DNA of 20,018 bases from a virus, in the IMG/VR virus record IMGVR_UViG_3300009507_000179, positions 1 to 20,018 of that record; one strand, given 5' to 3'. This document shows positions 15,519-20,018 of this stretch, in pieces (positions within the stretch are counted from its first letter, which is position 1; the number at the start of each line of letters is the position of its first letter). The position numbers and the translations under genes were made by a program. Under the pieces are notes generated by a model. That model had not been told where the DNA came from. It worked only from the letters and a program-made list of their open reading frames with translations, and searched no databases.

Positions 15519-15824
15519 ATGGCTCGCTTTGAAATGTACCTATTTATGGTCGAATCAGAAAAACAGACGATAGAAAGCTCTGAATATGAATTGATCTGTT
15601 GGGTAAAAAATAGCGAAGACCTTAATGAAATTCAGTCAGTGGCGAATGATGTAATCAACACCCACATAGAAGAGGCTGAAAACACAGTTATGTTTGGAAC
15701 CGCAAGCATAATGGTTAGAGGGGAAGAGGTTATGAATCTAGGATTCAGAAACAACGAAATTGACCCCGATAAAATTGACGAGGTAATAGACCTTATTTCG
15801 ACAGGAGAGGAAATTGAGCATTGA
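15519..15824 (+). CDS. Small acidic protein, unknown
   Basis: This 101-aa protein starts at ATG 15519 behind AAGGAA; an upstream in-frame ATG at 15486 lies inside the previous gene and has no binding site. It is strongly acidic, with alternating strand/helix patterns (MARFEMYLFMVESEKQT, ELICWVKNSEDLNEIQ) suggesting a small alpha/beta fold. I do not recognise a family. Its stop overlaps a TTG start of the next gene. Small acidic proteins in phage early regions sometimes act as inhibitors of host or defence proteins, but nothing in the sequence proves that here. Confidence 0.65.
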   Translation: MARFEMYLFMVESEKQTIESSEYELICWVKNSEDLNEIQSVANDVINTHIEEAENTVMFGTASIMVRGEEVMNLGFRNNEIDPDKIDEVIDLISTGEEIEH

Positions 15825-16048
15825 GCGATAATTCAACAGCACCAGAGCCAATGAAAGAATTGGCACACATACTTGGAGTATTCGGCTGGAACACAAGGTT
15901 TTCTGATTTAACAGAAGAGCAAGTACATACGCTGATATTCGGTATCCAAGAAGCAAAAAGATTAGATCAGGAGATTAACATTGGGCAACTCGAAGACACC
16001 TACTTTAAGTCAACAGGCACTTGGCCCTCTACTTCAATCCCGTTCTAG
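15821..16048 (+). CDS. Small protein, unknown, probable TTG start
   Basis: This 75-aa ORF begins at TTG 15821, overlapping the preceding TGA, with GGAGAGG about 10 nt upstream. An ATG at 15851 would give 65 aa but lacks a binding site. The middle (ELAHILGVFGWNTRF, then DLTEEQVHTLIFGIQEAKR) is helical and resembles many small phage proteins without a known role. The last 68 bp overlap the nuclease gene in another frame, so the C-terminus (STGTWPSTSIPF) may be constrained by that gene. Function unknown. Confidence 0.55.
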   Translation: MSDNSTAPEPMKELAHILGVFGWNTRFSDLTEEQVHTLIFGIQEAKRLDQEINIGQLEDTYFKSTGTWPSTSIPF

Positions 16049-16760
16049 GGTCGATCCTGTAGCGGAAAGCATCAAAGAAGCTGTGGATAAAGCAGTCGTT
16101 GCGGGTGAGCAAAAAAGAGAGCGCCGTAAATACATCGGGGCATCAAGTATTGGCGACGAGTGTTCGCGAAAAATACAGTACAGATACCTCAACTACCCCA
16201 TAGATGCTGACAAGGCATTTAGCGCCCGTACACTGCGTATATTCCAGTTCGGCCACGAGATTGAGGACTTTGCTGCAAAGTGGCTCAAAGACGCTGGTTT
16301 CGATCTGCGCACAGAAGACAAAGACAATAAGCAATTTGGCTTCTCTATCGCTGACGGCGAGATACGCGGTCACATAGACGGCGTAATATGCGATGGCCCT
16401 GTAGCTATGGGCTACCCCGCGCTGTGGGAGTGCAAATCAGCCAATGACAGCAAGTTTAAAGGGTTTGTACGTCATGGCGTCGAAAAAGCGAACAAAACAT
16501 ACGCAACTCAGTTGGCTCTGTACCAGACCTACATGGAGTTAACTGAAAACCCTGCGCTGTTTACCGTTATCAATAAAAACACCTCAGAGGTCTATTATGA
16601 GCTAGTGCCTTACAATAAAGCCTTGGCTCAAGAGGCAAGTGATCGAGCCGTGAATATCTTGACGGCATCAAAAGCTGGTGACATGCTACCGCGTGTTGCG
16701 CAAAGTAAAGATTTTTTTCTGTGCAAGTTCTGCGAGTTTCGTGAAACATGCTGGAATTAG
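15981..16760 (+). CDS. Cas4-like PD-(D/E)XK exonuclease with probable 4Fe-4S cluster
   Basis: This 259-aa protein starts at TTG 15981 with CAGGAG 7-8 nt upstream; no ATG occurs before the conserved domain. The domain holds D133 (HIDGVI), E150 and K152 (LWECKSA) and a downstream QLALYQTYM helix, the RecB-like nuclease pattern. Cysteines C61 (IGDEC) and C248, C251, C257 (CKFCEFRETC) are spaced like the Fe-S ligands of Cas4 and AddB. Phage Cas4-like nucleases resect DNA ends to feed strand annealing, fitting the Sak4/SSB genes upstream. There is no CRISPR array in this window, so a recombination role is favoured over spacer acquisition. Confidence 0.85.
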   Translation: MGNSKTPTLSQQALGPLLQSRSRVDPVAESIKEAVDKAVVAGEQKRERRKYIGASSIGDECSRKIQYRYLNYPIDADKAFSARTLRIFQFGHEIEDFAAKWLKDAGFDLRTEDKDNKQFGFSIADGEIRGHIDGVICDGPVAMGYPALWECKSANDSKFKGFVRHGVEKANKTYATQLALYQTYMELTENPALFTVINKNTSEVYYELVPYNKALAQEASDRAVNILTASKAGDMLPRVAQSKDFFLCKFCEFRETCWN

Positions 16761-16765
16761 TAAAA

Positions 16766-16803
16766 AAATATGGGACGCGCTTGGTCGGCGGCATCCCATA
16801 TTT
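16766..16803. terminator. 10-bp perfect hairpin between nuclease and primase-helicase genes
   Basis: AAATATGGGA (16766-16775) and TCCCATATTT (16794-16803) are perfectly complementary with an 18-nt loop. On the + strand the following sequence is only TTT then AGTAG, so termination would be weak. On the minus strand the stem is followed by an unbroken T7 (complement of 16762-16768), making a good intrinsic terminator for antisense transcription. It may also shield the 3' end of the nuclease mRNA. Confidence 0.5.
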
Positions 16804-16833
16804 AGTAGTTAGGTTGTGAACAGGGACAAGATA

Positions 16834-19056
16834 ATGAATCTATTGAGATATGGCAAGACACCACAAGAGGTAGCAAAGAGAATTTCGGAAGAAGTTCCCC
16901 GTAGTGTCCAATTGTCCGCACTTTTCGAAACATACCCACAAGGGGTGCAGCGCGGTAAGGAATTCTTTTTAGGTTCATTACGTGGCGAATCGGGTCAATC
17001 ACTTCGCATTAACATCGACACAAGCAGTCCGTGGTTTATGACTGGAAAAGATTTCGAATCAGGCGATGGCATCGGTGGTATCTGCAAGGTGTTTAAAGAA
17101 GGTCGCGGATATTCGCTCACAGAATGCCTAGATTACTTCAAGCATCATCTGCCCACAGACTACGTTGCCCCGCCAGAAAATATTGTTAAGCCGAACAATC
17201 CCATTAACTTCTCTGTAATGGCATCATCCCCACCGCCGCAGGTTCCACAGCAAACCGAACAAAAGAAAACTATTAACCCAAGTACGCCGTTCGAAGAGGA
17301 ATATGCCTATACAGATGAGGATGGTGTAGTTCTCGTTACTGTGCGCAAATACTTTGACCGGGATGTAACCGGAGAAATTGTTCGGGATAGTTCCGGTAAG
17401 CCAAAGAAACAATTCCGCCAGTTCATGAATGGTCGCCAAGGCGTGCCAGAACCAAGACCTTTATATAATATTCCGAACATATCTGGAGCAAACAAAGTTA
17501 TATGGGTCGAGGGAGAAAAATGCGCGAACGCTTTAACTGAGCTAGGTTACGCTGCAACTTGTACCATCGGTGGTGCAGGTATGCTGTCAGAGAACACGGC
17601 ACATAAGTTCGACTTTACGCAACTGCGCAACAAAGAATTAGTCCTATGGCCTGACAATGACGAAGCTGGCAAAAAGCTCGCTCGCATTGTCGAAGCGCAA
17701 GCTAAAGAAGCAGGAGCCAAAAGTACACTGATTTTGCAAATCCCAGCTACAAAAGAAGAGAAGTGGGATGCCGCAGACGCGATTGATGAAGGCTTCGATA
17801 TTAACAAGTTTATCAAGTCGCAAGAAAGCAAAATCAAAAAGCCAATATCCCTGCTAGACGAAAGCCTGCTAATTGACCAGTATTTCGTTGGATCGCCGCC
17901 AGAGCAAAAATTCCTCATTGGCGATACAATTCCGCTCGGCGTGCCCACAGTATTCGCCGCAGCAGGGGATAGCGGTAAAGGCATGATGACACTCGATCTC
18001 GCAATGAAGGTCGCATCAGGCGCATCTATGCAAAGCGCATTCGGTGGCCTCGTAGCAGAACACGGCGATGTGATCTTAATTACAGCAGAAGATGATAAAG
18101 GTGAGATGCACAGACGTATCTCACGCCTCGATCCAAAGCGATACCGTGAGCATTACGATCATAAGCTCCGCATCCTCCCCCTGCCCAACCTCGGTGGCGT
18201 GTTCCCTATTATGCAGAAGTTCGACAATAGCTATCTCATGGGTGCAGACTTTGAGCGTATTTATGATCAAATGCTTGAAATGGATAACCTCAAGCTCATC
18301 ATCATTGATCCTATGGCATCATTCGTACACGCAGATGTAAACGCTGATCCCGCCGCTGGGGCTGCATTCATGGGCCTACTTGCTCAGATGGCAACCGAAA
18401 CAGGCGCAACGGTCATGGTTAATCACCACATGGCTAAGATTAAGGATAACGAACCTGTCAAGACGCCAGAGCAAGCGCGGAACCTTATTCGCGGTACATC
18501 AGCTATCGTTGATGGCGTGCGCTGCGCGTTCTCAGTTTGGTCAGTGGATGAAAGCACAGGCAAACAACGGTGTAGAGACCTGAACATAGAATATACACGC
18601 AATGGCGTGTTCGATGGCGCGGTCGTTAAATCAAACGGGCCAGCTAATCGAGACATCAGACACTTCATTCGTAACCCGAACACAGGTCTGCTCGAAGACC
18701 GCTCGGCAGATATTCGCTCATTGGCAATGTCCACAACAGTTCGTCAGCGCCTAGAACACATTGCTGAGTTCGTGCGTATGCGCGAAAACGAAGGTCGTGC
18801 AGTATCCCACGGTGGGGCAAACGATGGCCTGTACCATGCCGTACACGAATCAAGCTCAGGAGAGCCGTGCGTTATATTCCTTAAAAACGCAGGGGCAGAG
18901 AGCACAATCAAATCCGCTATCACCGCCGCAACCTCCGCAGGGCTTATTCGAAAGTACGCATTGTCTACAGGCGGGTCAGAGAAATGGCTCGGCACTATGG
19001 ATGGCCCACTCGCTCGCGGCGAATACGAACGCCAGACCGGGCGAGATAACATGTAA
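16834..19056 (+). CDS. Bifunctional primase-helicase: TOPRIM plus RepA/RecA-type ATPase
   Basis: This 740-aa protein starts at ATG 16834, chosen because AGGG sits 8 nt upstream; a GTG at 16816 has poor spacing. The first ~110 residues look like a degenerate primase-associated domain. TOPRIM motifs follow: VEGEK with E226 and DND at 274-276. The helicase part has a Walker A-like AAAGDSGKG with K382, Walker B LIIIDP with D492, and VNHH, RNLIRGTSAI and GVRCAF segments typical of RepA-like hexameric helicases (AAA_25). The Walker A lacks the first Gly and has Gly where Ser/Thr usually follows Lys. The C-terminus (~100 aa) is winged-helix-like. It probably primes and unwinds DNA at the phage fork. 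Confidence 0.88.
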   Translation: MNLLRYGKTPQEVAKRISEEVPRSVQLSALFETYPQGVQRGKEFFLGSLRGESGQSLRINIDTSSPWFMTGKDFESGDGIGGICKVFKEGRGYSLTECLDYFKHHLPTDYVAPPENIVKPNNPINFSVMASSPPPQVPQQTEQKKTINPSTPFEEEYAYTDEDGVVLVTVRKYFDRDVTGEIVRDSSGKPKKQFRQFMNGRQGVPEPRPLYNIPNISGANKVIWVEGEKCANALTELGYAATCTIGGAGMLSENTAHKFDFTQLRNKELVLWPDNDEAGKKLARIVEAQAKEAGAKSTLILQIPATKEEKWDAADAIDEGFDINKFIKSQESKIKKPISLLDESLLIDQYFVGSPPEQKFLIGDTIPLGVPTVFAAAGDSGKGMMTLDLAMKVASGASMQSAFGGLVAEHGDVILITAEDDKGEMHRRISRLDPKRYREHYDHKLRILPLPNLGGVFPIMQKFDNSYLMGADFERIYDQMLEMDNLKLIIIDPMASFVHADVNADPAAGAAFMGLLAQMATETGATVMVNHHMAKIKDNEPVKTPEQARNLIRGTSAIVDGVRCAFSVWSVDESTGKQRCRDLNIEYTRNGVFDGAVVKSNGPANRDIRHFIRNPNTGLLEDRSADIRSLAMSTTVRQRLEHIAEFVRMRENEGRAVSHGGANDGLYHAVHESSSGEPCVIFLKNAGAESTIKSAITAATSAGLIRKYALSTGGSEKWLGTMDGPLARGEYERQTGRDNM

Positions 19057-19079
19057 CCCGACAATTTGTTCGGGTTACA
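19052..19079 (+). terminator. 10-bp perfect hairpin overlapping the primase-helicase stop codon
   Basis: TGTAACCCGA (19052-19061) pairs perfectly with TCGGGTTACA (19070-19079) across an 8-nt loop, and the TAA stop lies in the left arm. No U-tract follows, so it is not a classical terminator, but it is well placed to protect or process the mRNA 3' end. Its right half contains TTGTTCGGGTTA, nearly identical to 498-509 in the other stop-codon-adjacent hairpin. Confidence 0.5.
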
Positions 19080-19081
19080 AA

Positions 19082-19110
19082 GGTTAACTAAATCATGTAC
19101 CCGGTTAACT
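19082..19110. repeat. Two GGTTAACT repeats 21 bp apart (operator-like)
   Basis: GGTTAACT occurs at 19082-19089 and 19103-19110, a 21-bp period that puts both on the same face of the helix. Each contains the palindrome GTTAAC. They lie just upstream of the promoter at 19117-19146, where an activator or repressor would be expected. The HTH protein encoded at 19554-19877 is one possible binder; this is inference. Confidence 0.45.
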
Positions 19111-19116
19111 TTTCGC

Positions 19117-19146
19117 TTGATTACTCTGGGACTAAATGGTAATAAT
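19117..19146 (+). promoter_or_regulatory. Promoter for the small-gene cluster at the right end
   Basis: TTGATT (19117-19122, 4/6) and AATAAT (19141-19146, 5/6) are 18 bp apart. A strong Shine-Dalgarno AAGGAG (19161-19166) follows, then ATG 19173. The spacing equals that of the promoter at 11530-11559, and both have ATGGT(T/A)AT running into the -10 box. Confidence 0.55.
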
Positions 19147-19172
19147 CCCATATCTACAAAAAGGAGAACAGT

Positions 19173-19400
19173 ATGATTCATGTATTCGAAAAAGAAGCGC
19201 CGACACTCGAAAAGGCGCAAGAACTGGTCGGTGGCTTGGTCGAAATGGTTCGGTCGCCAATTGACACAGAAATTCAAGTCCTTGTTAATGAAGAGGGATT
19301 GCTTAAAGGAATGCCCTTCAACAAAGAGGCTACAGAACTATGCGGCACTGGGATTGTTGGTGACGCTGTAATTCTAAAAGGGTCTGCGAAATGGACGTAG
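19173..19400 (+). CDS. DUF3846-like small protein
   Basis: This 75-aa protein has an ideal Shine-Dalgarno and reads VGGLVEMV, then VLVNEEGLLKGMPFNKEAT and GIVGDAVILKG, the pattern of DUF3846 proteins found in phages and mobile elements. These are small, beta-rich and of unknown function. It is the first gene of a new transcription unit. Its last 10 bp overlap the next small gene in another frame, indicating translational coupling. Confidence 0.75.
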   Translation: MIHVFEKEAPTLEKAQELVGGLVEMVRSPIDTEIQVLVNEEGLLKGMPFNKEATELCGTGIVGDAVILKGSAKWT

Positions 19401-19570
19401 ACGCCATTACAGTGCTTAACCGCATAAAGCGGTGCGTAAGCACATCTAAGGTCAGAGCCTTAAATAACAATAACCATATGGTTAAACAGCAAATGGAAGA
19501 AATAGAGGCTCTGATCGACATACTAGAAAGAAAACTTGAAAAGGTAGATGAAAATGAATCAGAAACCTAA
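19391..19570 (+). CDS. Small coiled-coil-like protein, 59 aa
   Basis: ATG 19391 opens a 59-codon frame ending at TAA 19568-19570. It starts inside the last codons of the DUF3846-like gene and ends inside the start of the HTH gene, a spacing typical of this genome. The C-terminal half (VKQQMEEIEALIDILERKLEKV) has clear heptad-like Leu/Ile spacing and strong charge, suggesting a short coiled coil. The N-terminal half is mildly basic with four consecutive Asn. It contains a 14-bp DNA palindrome (19471-19484). No family is recognised. Confidence 0.6.
   Translation: MDVDAITVLNRIKRCVSTSKVRALNNNNHMVKQQMEEIEALIDILERKLEKVDENESET
19471..19484. promoter_or_regulatory. 14-bp perfect palindrome TAACCATATGGTTA
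   Basis: The sequence equals its own reverse complement over 14 bp. Its right portion CCATATGGTTA is repeated exactly in the promoter spacer at 11545-11555. It lies inside the 59-aa gene, so it could be chance coding, but symmetry of this length suggests a dimeric protein site. Confidence 0.4.
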
Positions 19571-19877
19571 ACAGTGGCAAATAGATAAGTATCAAGACAT
19601 ATACAAAAGGGCTTGGGATCGACAAAACAAAATCGACAGAATTGCAAACCCAAAAATCATGCCATCACCTCAAGCAAAAAACGGACATAATGCAGGAAAA
19701 TTCGGAAAGCTGGGTGGAGCACCAAAGCTGACTCTATCCGAAAATGCCAAGATTATAAACAAGATGCTCATAAAAAAGATGACCGTGGCAGAAATCTCGG
19801 AAATACTTGGCAAATCTCATCGAGCCGTAACTCAAGTGAAAAACAGGTACGGACTGCCAAGAGAAACAGAGAAATGA
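19554..19877 (+). CDS. Small helix-turn-helix DNA-binding protein
   Basis: This 107-aa protein (start at ATG 19554, about 9 nt after AAAGG; ATG 19548 would add two residues but is too close) is basic in its first half, with a Gly-rich segment AGKFGKLGGAPKLT. Near the C-terminus MTVAEISEILGKSHRAVTQVKNRYGLPR (residues 76-103) fits a helix-turn-helix of the sigma-region-4/HTH_23-like type. It is likely a transcription regulator of the phage; its targets are unknown. It overlaps the 59-aa gene before it and the ORF after it. Confidence 0.7.
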   Translation: MNQKPKQWQIDKYQDIYKRAWDRQNKIDRIANPKIMPSPQAKNGHNAGKFGKLGGAPKLTLSENAKIINKMLIKKMTVAEISEILGKSHRAVTQVKNRYGLPRETEK

Positions 19878-20005
19878 AAAAAATAGAGCTACAATCTTAC
19901 TGTAATATAATTATCGTGCGGATGACCGTGACAGTTAAACTGTGGCGCAATTTGGTAGCACGAACCAACAACAACTACACCCCGTGTAAGCGATTGTTAA
20001 TATAA
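19874..20005 (+). CDS. Possible small ORF, 43 aa
   Basis: ATG 19874 overlaps the preceding TGA (ATGA) and opens 43 codons to TAA 20003-20005, reading MKKIELQSYCNIIIVRM and a basic, Asn-rich tail. The coupling is the main support. Most of the frame is covered by the foldable element at 19916-20017, so it may instead be incidental to a non-coding element. No family is recognised. Confidence 0.35.
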   Translation: MKKIELQSYCNIIIVRMTVTVKLWRNLVARTNNNYTPCKRLLI

Positions 20006-20017
20006 AGTCATCCGCGC
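19916..20017 (+). ncRNA. Candidate branched structured RNA at the right end
   Basis: An 11-bp outer stem (one G-U) pairs 19916-19926 with 20007-20017. Inside are two arms. One is CGTG/CACG (19927-19930 with 19959-19962) holding the hairpin ACAGT/ACTGT (19931-19935 with 19939-19943). The other is AACAA/TTGTT (19967-19971 with 19994-19998) holding TACAC/GTGTA (19976-19980 with 19984-19988). The shape is a three-way junction. GCGCAATTTGGTAG at 19945-19958 looks like a tRNA D-loop, but there is no T-arm or anticodon arm. Function unknown; it could be a stable RNA, a transcript end or a processing signal. Confidence 0.35.
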
Positions 20018-20018
20018 A

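Noticed and set aside
11559-19132. TGGGAC as a motif upstream of three replication units
   Set aside because: It also occurs several times inside coding regions, roughly as often as chance allows.
18744-19277. 177-aa antisense ORF on the minus strand
   Set aside because: It spans the end of the primase-helicase gene and the promoter region of the next unit, without supporting start signals.
19918-20015. tRNA or tmRNA gene
   Set aside because: An acceptor-like stem and a D-loop-like segment exist, but there is no T-arm consensus, no anticodon arm and no resume-tag arrangement.
1-20018. CRISPR array, insertion sequence or integrase/attachment site
   Set aside because: No regularly spaced repeats, transposase or integrase motifs were seen on either strand.

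Overview
This window looks like part of a tailed-phage genome, or a closely related uncultured viral contig. Every gene but one lies on the + strand. Spacing is very tight, with many TAATG and ATGA overlaps. The gene set combines a late virion module with a DNA replication and recombination module. The protein types resemble those of marine podovirus-like phages of Alphaproteobacteria; this is a judgement from family resemblance, since no host marker is present. I see no terminase, portal, major capsid, DNA polymerase, integrase or canonical tRNA gene, so the window is a fragment and the lifestyle is undetermined.

Layout. (1) Positions 1-496 hold the tail end of an unknown gene and an M15-type peptidoglycan endopeptidase (endolysin). 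(2) Positions 496-577 form a regulatory gap: a long hairpin, a 12-bp palindrome and a consensus TATAAT box ahead of the virion genes. (3) Positions 578-10927 hold seven consecutive virion or virion-associated genes: a 709-aa beta-rich structural protein, two small proteins (one a zinc ribbon), a 332-aa protein with tape-measure-like end motifs, and three large Ala/Gly-rich or helical proteins (621, 630 and 958 aa) that are plausible internal or ejection proteins. (4) Positions 10924-11207 hold the only minus-strand gene, a 71-aa ribbon-helix-helix-like DNA-binding protein with its own promoter and an overlapping near-palindrome, at the boundary between the two modules. (5) Positions 11159-20005 hold the replication/recombination module: a DUF1064 nuclease, a small coiled-coil protein, a Sak4-like RecA-fold ATPase, a DUF669-like ssDNA-binding protein, an SF2 helicase, a DUF6378-like protein, two unknown small proteins, a Cas4-like PD-(D/E)XK nuclease with a probable Fe-S cluster, a TOPRIM primase/RepA-like helicase, and a cluster of small genes (DUF3846-like, a 59-aa protein, an HTH protein, a 43-aa ORF).

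How the genes fit together. Sak4-type annealing ATPase, DUF669-like SSB, SF2 helicase, Cas4-like exonuclease and DUF1064 resolvase-like nuclease together form a recognisable phage recombination set, here joined to a primase-helicase. The lysin and virion genes belong to late expression. The ribbon-helix-helix gene is the obvious candidate regulator.

Most interesting non-coding signals. The first is a compact H-type RNA pseudoknot with two 6-bp all-G/C or near-all-G/C stems (13504-13538), between the ssDNA-binding-protein gene and the helicase gene, reminiscent in placement of the T4 gene 32 control pseudoknot. The second is a branched foldable element at the right end (19916-20017). The third is the long hairpin/palindrome promoter region at 496-556. 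Others are a repeated TTGTTCGGKTTA element placed after two stop codons, and four copies of CCATATGGT confined to the replication half.
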